Notes: a model not told the origin generated them from the letters alone. Counted from the stretch's first letter, positions 1 through 5,358 are shown. The stretch is 7,029 bases of DNA from Thiomargarita sp. (GCA_030618965.1 JAUXCJ010000053.1:1-7029); one strand, 5' to 3'. Translations and numbers: made by a program.

Positions 1-4
1 CCAA

Positions 5-32
5 ATTATACTCTCATTCCGCTTCACGCCAA
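5..32 (-). promoter_or_regulatory. Candidate sigma70 promoter pointing out of the window
   Basis: Read on the minus strand, TTGGCG (27-32) is followed after 16 bases by a perfect TATAAT (5-10). It lies beyond the 3' end of the toxin gene at 73-996 and points towards whatever lies left of the window. It could drive a separate downstream gene, for instance an immunity gene, but no such gene is visible here. The -10 match is perfect and the -35 matches four of six, so this is a sequence-only guess. Confidence 0.3.
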
Positions 33-72
33 TCAGATCTTAAGTTCAAGACCTCCCGTTAAGGTTCAATAG

Positions 73-996
73 TTATTTATTGGGTTTTTTTGCATGACGC
101 TCCACTACTTCAAATGTCACAAGGTGATAGCTTTTGGGGTTTATTTTATATTGGATGATATTTGTATGTCCTGATAGAGCTGCCACAACTATATCGTAAT
201 CATCATCAAAAGAAGTATCGTAATTGCTCCACCATTCCTTAATTGAGGCACCTTTCATCATAATTGGATAGTTCACTACATTTCTTAAATCAATATACAC
301 CTTGTATACCACAGCATCTTTTCCTGCAAATGTACGTTCGGCAATATAAGAATCTAGTTCGCTACGACTTGGACTAATATAATGGCCATGACTTAGTTGC
401 ATATCTGCTTTCAGGCCTGAAGCAACTGCTTTAGTTTTAAGTCCATCCCGTTCCATAGCATCAGCATAGGCTGCATTACCAGCATTATAACCAATGAATA
501 TTTTGGAAGTGAGACTTTGGTTAATTTGATCCCGAAGTGCAAAGCCCTGCTGATCGGTAAAATCATCCACGGTAGTAACCATCTCTTGAATCATACCAAG
601 AAAAGCTTGGTCATCTTCAAAATCATAATCTCTCAATCGGCCTTCCTTGTTGGCACCAAACCAGCTAGGAAATTCTTTCGAAAGAGAATCATTCTCTGTC
701 TCAGTATAAACCTCCAATTTAGTTAACTTATCACGGATCGCTTTTGGCGTAGATAATTTGTACGCTTGAATAACGTCTTTACTTTCTGTGGGTTGTAACT
801 GAAGCGGTATATTAGACAAAGAACTATAGGAAGCGCTTATCGGAACGGCACTCTTTACCCCCCACTGAGATGTGGAGGTCGTTTTTCGATTATCTACAAA
901 CCCAAAACCTTGCTTCACATTATTTTTTTTCAGGCCAACAGAATTTGTAACCGCTCTACTTTTATTCTCTTTTGGCTTCTCTACTCGCGCATACAT
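73..996 (-). CDS. Probable secreted/polymorphic toxin with QGFGFVDNR leader; possible ADP-ribosyltransferase-like C-terminus
   Basis: This 307-residue protein starts at an ATG preceded by AAAGGA with a 7-base gap. Residues 1-37 are basic and end in QGFGFVDNR. I recognise this leader from large families of gammaproteobacterial and cyanobacterial toxins and DUF4157-type proteins thought to be exported, for example by contractile injection systems. There is no classical signal peptide or membrane segment. Residues 38-80 look like a low-complexity linker. The C-terminal half (about 165-300) contains IFIGYNAGNAAYADAMERDGL, then GHYISPSRSELDSYIA (204-219) and a beta-rich VVYKVYIDL (229-237). That order resembles the H/Y-x-G...S/T...YA layout of ADP-ribosyltransferase toxins, but the usual catalytic residues are not clearly identifiable. 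The leader is fairly secure; the enzymatic activity is inference. No immunity gene is visible; it would lie left of the window. An inverted repeat sits just upstream at 1029-1058. Confidence 0.6.
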   Translation of the reverse strand: MYARVEKPKENKSRAVTNSVGLKKNNVKQGFGFVDNRKTTSTSQWGVKSAVPISASYSSLSNIPLQLQPTESKDVIQAYKLSTPKAIRDKLTKLEVYTETENDSLSKEFPSWFGANKEGRLRDYDFEDDQAFLGMIQEMVTTVDDFTDQQGFALRDQINQSLTSKIFIGYNAGNAAYADAMERDGLKTKAVASGLKADMQLSHGHYISPSRSELDSYIAERTFAGKDAVVYKVYIDLRNVVNYPIMMKGASIKEWWSNYDTSFDDDYDIVVAALSGHTNIIQYKINPKSYHLVTFEVVERHAKKPNK

Positions 997-1028
997 ACCT
1001 TAATCCTTTTAATTTGGTCTATTGTGGT

Positions 1029-1058
1029 TGTTATAGACTCTCTTCATTGCCTATAACA
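1029..1058. promoter_or_regulatory. Inverted repeat upstream of the toxin gene (possible operator)
   Basis: TGTTATAG (1029-1036) and CTATAACA (1051-1058) are a perfect 8-bp inverted repeat with a 14-bp spacer. It lies 33-62 bases upstream of the ATG of the minus-strand toxin gene at 73-996, where a promoter and a repressor site would be expected. It does not belong to the RAYT palindromes that start at 1077. An operator role is inferred from position only. Confidence 0.3.
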
Positions 1059-1087
1059 GTGTTGAAAGATCCATACAGCAAGCGTAG

Positions 1088-1115
1088 GGTGGGTAGAGCG
1101 ATAGCGAAACCCACC
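1088..1115 (-). repeat. REP-type hairpin, short loop (copy 1)
   Basis: GGTGGGT (1088-1094) and ACCCACC (1109-1115) form a 7-bp stem around a 14-base loop. The loop reads TTCGCTATCGCTCT on the minus strand, so this copy is inverted relative to the other three in the window. It sits just past the RAYT stop codon and could also act as a transcript-end hairpin. Confidence 0.75.
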
Positions 1116-1123
1116 ATTCCCAT

Positions 1124-1660
1124 TCATTCCAAATACTCTCTCTCCATTTTGTCATTAATCCCGTCACCGCCCCAATTTTCTGAATAAATCCCCCATTTCA
1201 CAGCACGATGAAAAGATGAATATTCCCAATCAACGGCTCGTTTGACATAACCGTGTTTCACCGGATTGTAATGAATATAATCAACATGTTGACAATAATC
1301 CGTTTCATCTCGAATAACATGCTCCCAAAAACGCCGCTGCCAAATTCCCTTTTCTCCTTTTTTTATTCGACTTAAAGAACGAGTCTCTTGTGCCGGTAAT
1401 TGACGGGAAAAGGCGGATTTTATTTGTCGCCAACGCATGGAATAATTATCATCGTTTAATGGTAGAGATAAAATGCAATGCAGATGCTCTGGTAAAATGA
1501 CTGCGGCATCAATTTTAAACGGATGGTCTTTCATAACTTGACGAAATGCTTGTCGCAAGTTATCAATATTCTCTGTCAACAAGGATGATTTCCGATCTAA
1601 AAGTGTCACAGTGAAGAAATAGCATGGACCTTCTACACGATAACGACGATAATTTGACAT
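1124..1660 (-). CDS. REP-associated tyrosine transposase (RAYT, Y1_Tnp/IS200-like family)
   Basis: This 178-residue protein is of normal length for a RAYT. These enzymes cut and join single-stranded DNA at REP hairpins through a covalent phosphotyrosine. The HUH metal site is visible as ILPEHLHCIL, with His59 and His61. The family block WQRRFWEHVIRDETDY (107-122) is followed by VDYIHYNPVKHGYV (126-139), which holds the candidate catalytic tyrosine (Tyr128 or Tyr131). No frameshift or internal stop is seen, so it may be active. The ATG has no clear Shine-Dalgarno, which suggests low expression. The last codons (1124-1162) lie within a 41-base stretch duplicated exactly at 2801-2841. Two other Y1 genes, both broken, lie at 5956-6275 (close relative) and 6280-7004 (distant relative). 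Confidence 0.93.
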   Translation of the reverse strand: MSNYRRYRVEGPCYFFTVTLLDRKSSLLTENIDNLRQAFRQVMKDHPFKIDAAVILPEHLHCILSLPLNDDNYSMRWRQIKSAFSRQLPAQETRSLSRIKKGEKGIWQRRFWEHVIRDETDYCQHVDYIHYNPVKHGYVKRAVDWEYSSFHRAVKWGIYSENWGGDGINDKMEREYLE

Positions 1661-1695
1661 GGTTATTTTTTAAATTAATGGAAAATTAACCGGAT

Positions 1696-1743
1696 GGTGG
1701 GTTGAACGTTCCGTTACTTCGTTGCGCTGTCGCTCTACCCACC
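1696..1743 (+). repeat. REP-type hairpin, long loop (copy 2)
   Basis: GGTGGGT (1696-1702) and ACCCACC (1737-1743) enclose a 34-base loop. The loop is the same as in the short-loop copies near the 3' arm (GTCGCTCT) but carries about 20 extra bases containing GAACGTTCCG. It lies upstream of the RAYT ATG and forms the right-end hairpin of the element. It shares the flank ATGGAAAATTAAC (1678-1690) with copy 4. Confidence 0.75.
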
Positions 1744-1852
1744 CTACAAAATCTACAAAATCTTTTAACTTAATGACATTGAGCTCCACCCTACGCTTGC
1801 TATGCAAACAAACCAAAAGAGCAATAAGACTGCAACACGGTGATTAGAATAT

Positions 1853-2323
1853 TCAAGGGGCATTTGAATAAAAATTTTCTAGCAGCACAACTGAACCAAC
1901 CAAATCCTTAGTTTTCTTGTAATGCTTCTCATCAGCTGTAATAAATACCGCATCCATTAATAAAGCCAGCGCGTGAAACGTTGCATCAAAAGAAGAAATA
2001 TACCCTTGCCCTCCAGTATCAAGACTGGCAATTTCAGAAGCTTTATTCAGTATTTTAAAAGAATAAGGAACAATTGTCACAACTTCATCTTTCACCAATT
2101 TTTCAAACAAAAGTAAATGCGCCTTGACTTCTGACAAAGGTATATCCGTTTGAGTAAGCACACTGATTAATTCATAGCAAGTCAACTCAGGGGCCAAAAG
2201 CATAATCTCTTGACGAGCCGCTTGTCGATAAATCTGCTTCGCCTCTTCATTTTGCTCTTCAGCAAGAAAAAGTTTAGCCGTTACAGATGTATCCACCACA
2301 TATAATTTATTGTTATTATCCAT
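1853..2323 (-). CDS. PIN-domain ribonuclease toxin, VapC-like
   Basis: With the ATG at 2323 the protein has 156 residues. It shows the PIN-domain acidic set: Asp11 in LYVVDTSV, Glu46/Glu51 in PELTCYEL, Asp113 in SSFDATFHALAL, and Asp131 in the closing FITADEKHY. PIN toxins of the VapC type are Mg2+-dependent RNases, often cutting tRNA or rRNA, that arrest growth until an antitoxin binds them. A GTG at 2338 in the same frame would add five residues (start MKFVR); I prefer the ATG because the domain begins right after it. The ATG lies 8 bases inside the end of the upstream gene at 2316-2708, so the two are translationally coupled, as expected for a toxin-antitoxin pair. All four acidic positions are present and it looks intact. 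Confidence 0.85.
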   Translation of the reverse strand: MDNNNKLYVVDTSVTAKLFLAEEQNEEAKQIYRQAARQEIMLLAPELTCYELISVLTQTDIPLSEVKAHLLLFEKLVKDEVVTIVPYSFKILNKASEIASLDTGGQGYISSFDATFHALALLMDAVFITADEKHYKKTKDLVGSVVLLENFYSNAP

Positions 2324-2708
2324 TCTCACGAATTTCACGCAGTAATTGAGTCGAATTAATCTTTACCCTACTTAGTTGATTATTTTCTAATAATTCAAGG
2401 GTTTGTTCAATATTTCTGGGTGTGCTTTCTGAATCATCATCAGCTAAATTACTAAGAGATGCTAAAACCTTCTCTTTTTGCGTCTTGCTTATCGGTGTGC
2501 CTGGTGAATCAACCTCTTTACTGCACTTTGTCAAGTTGTCAAAAAACATTCCCATAATATGCGGATTTTCAAACAATAAATTGCCAAAAGCCGTTTGCAC
2601 CTCACGCGAGGAGAGAGGAAAATGTATATTATCTGGCACTGGTATATCTAGCGTCACTCGCACCGAATTAGCCGTTGACAAACTTTCTGTCGTTTTCATA
2701 AGTTTCAT
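2316..2708 (-). CDS. Probable antitoxin partner of the PIN toxin, family not recognised
   Basis: This 130-residue protein is called an antitoxin because of its position: it lies immediately upstream of, and overlaps, the PIN toxin. I do not recognise a VapB, Phd or MazE DNA-binding motif. The N-terminal half has a strand-like SVRVTLDIPVPDNI and an amphipathic stretch. Next comes a polar linker rich in Ser, Lys and Asp (GTPISKTQKEK, then NLADDDSEST). The end (about 98-130) is a charged helix-like tail, IEQTLELLENNQLSRVKIN, which could wrap the toxin. The start is ambiguous: GAGG (2718-2721) is 9 bases from the ATG at 2708 and 6 bases from an in-frame TTG at 2711. I chose the ATG. Transcription would start inside or next to the element ending at 2743, only 35 bases upstream. 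Confidence 0.6.
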   Translation of the reverse strand: MKLMKTTESLSTANSVRVTLDIPVPDNIHFPLSSREVQTAFGNLLFENPHIMGMFFDNLTKCSKEVDSPGTPISKTQKEKVLASLSNLADDDSESTPRNIEQTLELLENNQLSRVKINSTQLLREIRENG

Positions 2709-2752
2709 CAAAAAATCCCTCTATTTACCAATTTAACTACAAGCAAGCGTAG

Positions 2753-2800
2753 GGTGGGTTGAACGTTCCGTTACTTCGTTGCGCTATCGCTCTACCCACC
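2753..2800 (+). repeat. REP-type hairpin, long loop (copy 3)
   Basis: GGTGGGT (2753-2759) and ACCCACC (2794-2800) enclose a 34-base loop nearly identical to that of copy 2 (GCTATCGC instead of GCTGTCGC). Although it sits at the same element end as copy 1, beside the RAYT 3' remnant, its loop has the opposite orientation and the longer form. Confidence 0.75.
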
Positions 2801-2841
2801 ATTCATTCCAAATACTCTCTCTCCATTTTGTCATTAATCCC

Positions 2842-3083
2842 TTAAATACGGTACTTTCGCTCATTTTTTCGGCTCAAATTTAATTATAAGTTATTGATTA
2901 TTTTTGCCACTCTCAGGCTTAGGCTCAGGTTTTCTGAGGGGACAAAACTCACCCAGCTTAAACTATTGAATGGATTAAATAGTAAGATAACTATTTAAAT
3001 ATGATAAGAAATGCAATATGTTATTGAATAATAATTAAATTTAATTCAATAGCCCAAACGCAAATAAGCGAAAGTACTGTTAA
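2842..3083. mobile_element. Candidate nested MITE with imperfect terminal inverted repeats
   Basis: GTACTTTCGCT (2851-2861) is the exact reverse complement of AGCGAAAGTAC (3067-3077). Further in, AAATTTAATTAT (2876-2887) pairs with ATAATTAAATTT (3031-3042), and GGCT (2871-2874) pairs with AGCC (3051-3054). With small gaps, roughly the outer 45-55 bases of each side match. TTAA occurs at both extremes (2842-2845, 3080-3083) and may be a target duplication or part of the repeat. There is no open reading frame of note inside. The left edge begins exactly where the 41-base RAYT remnant stops, consistent with insertion into an older RAYT-derived copy. Confidence 0.5.
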
Positions 3084-3085
3084 GA

Positions 3086-3135
3086 TGTAGCGTCCCACGC
3101 ACCGAATGGAACTGGTGCGTAGGACGCACCCTACA
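3086..3135 (+). repeat. REP-type palindrome of the GGTGCGT/ACGCACC class, imperfect
   Basis: GCGTCCCACGCACC (3090-3103) and GGTGCGTAGGACGC (3114-3127) pair over 14 bases with one mismatch around a 10-base loop. The flanking TGTAG and CCCTACA match the better copy at 5088-5144. It belongs to a different repeat class from the GGTGGGT hairpins and lies inside the gene-less RAYT element. Confidence 0.7.
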
Positions 3136-3204
3136 GCAACCAATTAATTTCTATATCACCCACATTTTAGGACTACCTTTTATTTTATGGAAAATTAACT
3201 TAAT

Positions 3205-3232
3205 GGTGGGTTTCGCTGTCGCTCTACCCACC
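3205..3232 (+). repeat. REP-type hairpin, short loop (copy 4)
   Basis: GGTGGGT (3205-3211) and ACCCACC (3226-3232) enclose a 14-base loop, TTCGCTGTCGCTCT. It forms the right-end hairpin of the element at 2743-3264 and lies just downstream of abiEii, where it could also serve as an RNA 3'-end structure. Confidence 0.75.
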
Positions 3233-3263
3233 CTACATCTCTAATCTACCCAGGCTACGCTTG

Positions 3264-4178
3264 CTAATCTAAAAAGCATTTTTTTATAGCTTCAATATAT
3301 TTTTCGCGTTTCGTTTTTGCCATTTTGTTCTGGTTAAGCATTTTCCATTTGACGGAAGGATAATTTTTTATTTTGTCATCTCTAACTAGAGACCAATCAG
3401 GATTGTTAGAGATGAAGCTAAGCAAGAATTTTTTATCTTTCGCGGTTAATGATAAGCGGATTTCCTTAATCAATTGTTCTCTGACGCTTATTAGTTCGTC
3501 TAACTCCACATTCTCAAAAACCATGTCAGCGAACTCATTATGGTAAAGTTCACTAATATCTTTAAAGTTTGGAGATAAAAGTTCATTAATTGGGCGATTA
3601 TGTGAGATTAAATAAAAAAGGACTGAATCTTTTATTTCTTCAGTGATACCTCCATTATCCAAAAGATATTTCACATCAAATAAATCTCTGGGGTGCTGAC
3701 GATCAAGTGCCGCACAGATTTTTCCACCGTAGGCATCTGCGATTCCTAAACATCTAACTTCTAAATATTTTTCTAATTCTTGTTGTGCATTTGGAGATAA
3801 TTTTAAAACTTCACTTGAAAACAAAGTTCCTCTTACCGTGTAATTTGGCTCAATTTTTATTCTTGTTTTACCTTTTGTTACAAAAATCTTGGTTTCAGTT
3901 TTACCATCCAAAGGATTATTAGGTTTCACCAGAAAACCGAGGTCATTTTCAACTTCTGATTTAATTTTACTTAGGATTTTATGAATATTGTTAAAACTGG
4001 TTTTTCTATCCTCAAGCGGAAGATAGCAGAGATCAATATCAATGGATAAACGGGGGAAATTGCGATGAAATAAGTTAATTGATGTTCCGCCTTTTAAAGC
4101 CATGCGTTCATCTTTTAAAGCATACGGTAAAATTTCTATCAGTAAATTTAATTGTTCTCTATATCTTTTATTCTTCAA
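3264..4178 (-). CDS. abiEii: AbiEii-type nucleotidyltransferase toxin of an AbiE system
   Basis: This 304-residue protein belongs to the AbiEii/DUF1814 nucleotidyltransferase family, the toxin half of AbiE, a type IV-like toxin-antitoxin and phage abortive-infection system. Characterised relatives bind or transfer nucleotides, some modifying tRNA. The catalytic motifs are present in order: LKGGTSINLF (28-37), SIDIDL with Asp47 and Asp49 (45-50), RIKIEPN with Glu110 (106-112), and KICAALDRQHPRDLFDVKYL (153-172). The start is TTG at 4178, overlapping the abiEi stop as TTGA and preceded by GGGGAG 8 bases upstream, so translation is coupled to the antitoxin. The stop TAG at 3264-3266 shares bases with the end of a RAYT-type element, so the last residues (CFLD) may have been set by that insertion. 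It appears full length and intact. Confidence 0.9.
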   Translation of the reverse strand: MKNKRYREQLNLLIEILPYALKDERMALKGGTSINLFHRNFPRLSIDIDLCYLPLEDRKTSFNNIHKILSKIKSEVENDLGFLVKPNNPLDGKTETKIFVTKGKTRIKIEPNYTVRGTLFSSEVLKLSPNAQQELEKYLEVRCLGIADAYGGKICAALDRQHPRDLFDVKYLLDNGGITEEIKDSVLFYLISHNRPINELLSPNFKDISELYHNEFADMVFENVELDELISVREQLIKEIRLSLTAKDKKFLLSFISNNPDWSLVRDDKIKNYPSVKWKMLNQNKMAKTKREKYIEAIKKCFLD

Positions 4179-4936
4179 AATGGGTTCTCCCCGTGCTCTC
4201 TATCTACAGTTATTTGATATTTCTGGTTAAGTTCACCGCCCTTTACAATCTGCCTTTTACCAGTGCCAAGCGAGATTTTATTTAAGTCTAACTTGTTAAA
4301 GAAAGGCAATTCAAGCTTATCCGCAAGGTATAAAAAAACTCGTTTAGCTTTTATAGAGCGACATTTTTCCAGTAATTTTTGGACAACATCTGGTCTGAGT
4401 GTTGTTAAATCATTCAGATAATTTTCTGCTGTTTCCAAAGAATAAATGATGTCTATTGTGTCTATTAACTCAAGGATAGCAAGTTCACGAGATGAGATAA
4501 AAATTTTAAATCTATTTTCATTGTATTCACTCAAAAAGTATTCATGACTGAATAAGCTTGACTTCCTAAAAACAAAGGTATAAGGATAGTCCAAAGCTTG
4601 AGCCCATTTGGGAAAATTAATTTTTTCAAAACTCGTTACCTCAACTCTTTCTTTTTTCCCGAGTGGTAGGTAATGACCATGGCCATGAAGTTCTAGGGCA
4701 GTTTTTGTTGAGACATGTATGGGTAAGCGTTCTTCTTCTTGGAAAAATCTTATGATGCCTCGCCAATCAACTTCATCACCGAACTTACTAAATACAGCCG
4801 GGCCCAATTTATAAAAAACGCCCTCTTGCAAATAATGGTAAGAATGCCTTCGACTCAACCCCCGTTCCTTTAGCCACTTAATACCATGAACATCTCCGGT
4901 TTTCCAATCCAATAATACTTGGTTTATTTTAGACAT
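4175..4936 (-). CDS. abiEi: AbiEi-type antitoxin / transcriptional repressor of an AbiE system
   Basis: This 253-residue protein is the AbiEi partner of the nucleotidyltransferase that follows it. In the family, an N-terminal winged helix represses the operon by binding inverted repeats at its promoter, and the C-terminal domain provides antitoxicity. Here residues 1-50 form the putative winged-helix region (LKERGLSRRHSYHYLQEGVF, 22-41). Residues 75-92 hold the family-like STKTALELHGHGHYLPLG, and ISSRELAILELID (147-159) matches the segment normally conserved as a helix in these proteins. The ATG at 4936 has only a poor Shine-Dalgarno. A candidate promoter is at 4970-4997. I did not find clear paired inverted repeats there of the type AbiEi usually binds. 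Confidence 0.85.
   Translation of the reverse strand: MSKINQVLLDWKTGDVHGIKWLKERGLSRRHSYHYLQEGVFYKLGPAVFSKFGDEVDWRGIIRFFQEEERLPIHVSTKTALELHGHGHYLPLGKKERVEVTSFEKINFPKWAQALDYPYTFVFRKSSLFSHEYFLSEYNENRFKIFISSRELAILELIDTIDIIYSLETAENYLNDLTTLRPDVVQKLLEKCRSIKAKRVFLYLADKLELPFFNKLDLNKISLGTGKRQIVKGGELNQKYQITVDREHGENPF
4187..4192 (-). promoter_or_regulatory. Ribosome binding site fixing the TTG start of abiEii
   Basis: GGGGAG on the minus strand lies within the last codons of abiEi (HGENPF) and is 8 bases from the TTG at 4178. It supports TTG as the real start of the toxin despite its being a rare codon, which would keep toxin synthesis below that of the antitoxin. Confidence 0.6.
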
Positions 4937-4969
4937 TATTTGAGTATTTATTTAGCACAATTTTTTACT

Positions 4970-4997
4970 ATTTTAAACCAACAAGGATTAAAATCAA
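4970..4997 (-). promoter_or_regulatory. Candidate promoter of the abiEi-abiEii operon
   Basis: Read on the minus strand, TTGATT (4992-4997) and TAAAAT (4970-4975) are separated by 16 bases, ending 33 bases before the abiEi ATG. The surroundings are AT-rich, so chance matches are likely and this remains a guess from consensus alone. Confidence 0.35.
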
Positions 4998-4999
4998 CA

Positions 5000-5085
5000 T
5001 CAATCTGAAAAAATAGATTCGACTTTCCCTTGGGTATAAGCCAACACTTGCACTTGGTTCGGTTTGGCGTTGGACAAGGTGATGA
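5000..5085 (-). pseudogene. C-terminal scrap of an unidentified gene, cut off by a repeat
   Basis: On the minus strand, 28 codons ending in TGA (5000-5002) read ITLSNAKPNQVQVLAYTQ then GKVESIFSD. Composition is less AT-rich and more protein-like than the neighbouring non-coding DNA. The reading runs rightwards straight into the perfect hairpin at 5088-5144 with no plausible start, so the 5' part appears lost. I do not recognise the parent family. Chance coding appearance over so short a stretch is possible. Confidence 0.35.
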
Positions 5086-5087
5086 GC

Positions 5088-5144
5088 GTAGGGTGCGTCC
5101 TACGCACCTTTTGGGGCATCATTGGTGCGTAGGACGCACCCTAC
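5088..5144 (+). repeat. Perfect 21-bp inverted repeat of the GGTGCGT/ACGCACC class (double hairpin)
   Basis: The arms at 5088-5108 and 5124-5144 are perfect reverse complements over 21 bases around a 15-base spacer. Each arm is itself a small palindrome: GGTGCGT-CCT-ACGCACC (5092-5108) and GGTGCGT-AGG-ACGCACC (5124-5140). The unit can therefore fold either as one long hairpin or as two adjacent small ones, like the paired REPs of bacterial BIMEs. A degenerate relative lies at 3086-3135. Confidence 0.8.
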
Positions 5145-5358
5145 AAGGATAAAAAAAATTATCACTATTGGAATCACATTTTTACCCTGATTTTTCTTTT
5201 GCCATAATTGCCTCAATTATCATTTTTAATTACAGCTCAATAACACGCTGCCTTTTGTTTTATTATATTCTTAGATTTTTTTCCCGTATATAATCAAAAT
5301 CCATTTGATAGCAAAGGTTTTGATTTATCCTTTTTTAAATATAATCCTTGTAGTTATT
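5145..5358. other. AT-rich intergenic stretch without genes
   Basis: No coding sequence is visible on either strand. The only structure noted is ATAATTG-CCT-CAATTAT (5204-5220), a 7-bp stem with a 3-base loop followed by CATTTTT. It is too weak and AT-rich to call a terminator. Confidence 0.5.

Larger units (their letters stand above)
1077..1801 (-). mobile_element. RAYT element: Y1 transposase gene between inverted palindromic ends
   Basis: The element is bounded by a perfect 16-bp inverted repeat, AGCAAGCGTAGGGTGG at 1077-1092 and its reverse complement at 1786-1801. Just inside each end is a GGTGGGT/ACCCACC hairpin (1088-1115 and 1696-1743), and the intact transposase gene at 1124-1660 fills the middle. 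Known RAYTs are single-strand (HUH) transposases that recognise such REP-type hairpins and are usually domesticated near them. Paired inverted ends on the gene itself suggest a mobile or recently mobile unit. The same end sequences recur at 2743-3264 without the gene. No target-site duplication is visible, as expected for HUH enzymes. Confidence 0.65.
2743..3264. mobile_element. Gene-less derivative of the RAYT element (MITE-like)
   Basis: Both ends match the RAYT element at 1077-1801. The left end has GCAAGCGTAGGGTGGG, a hairpin, then 41 bases (2801-2841) identical to 1122-1162, which include the RAYT stop codon and last 13 codons. The right end has ATGGAAAATTAAC (3187-3199, as at 1678-1690, just upstream of the RAYT start), a hairpin and CTACGCTTGC (3255-3264). 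What lies between holds no transposase. Instead there is an inverted-repeat element (2842-3083) and a second REP-type palindrome (3086-3135). It could have been mobilised in trans by the intact RAYT. The right end touches the abiEii stop codon and the left end lies 35 bases from the antitoxin start. Confidence 0.6.

Noticed and set aside
972..1187. A 71-codon plus-strand open frame across the RAYT left end
   Set aside because: It runs through the REP hairpin and the antisense of the RAYT 3' end and has no protein-like character.
2422..2736. A 104-codon plus-strand open frame opposite the antitoxin gene
   Set aside because: It is antisense to a gene with a ribosome site and coupled partner, and has no recognisable features.
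2924..2938. Small hairpin CTCAG-GTTTT-CTGAG as a terminator
   Set aside because: The stem is only 5 bp, there is no T-run on either side and no gene ends nearby.
5204..5220. ATAATTG-CCT-CAATTAT hairpin as a terminator
   Set aside because: The stem is mostly AT pairs, and no gene reading into it is visible on either strand.
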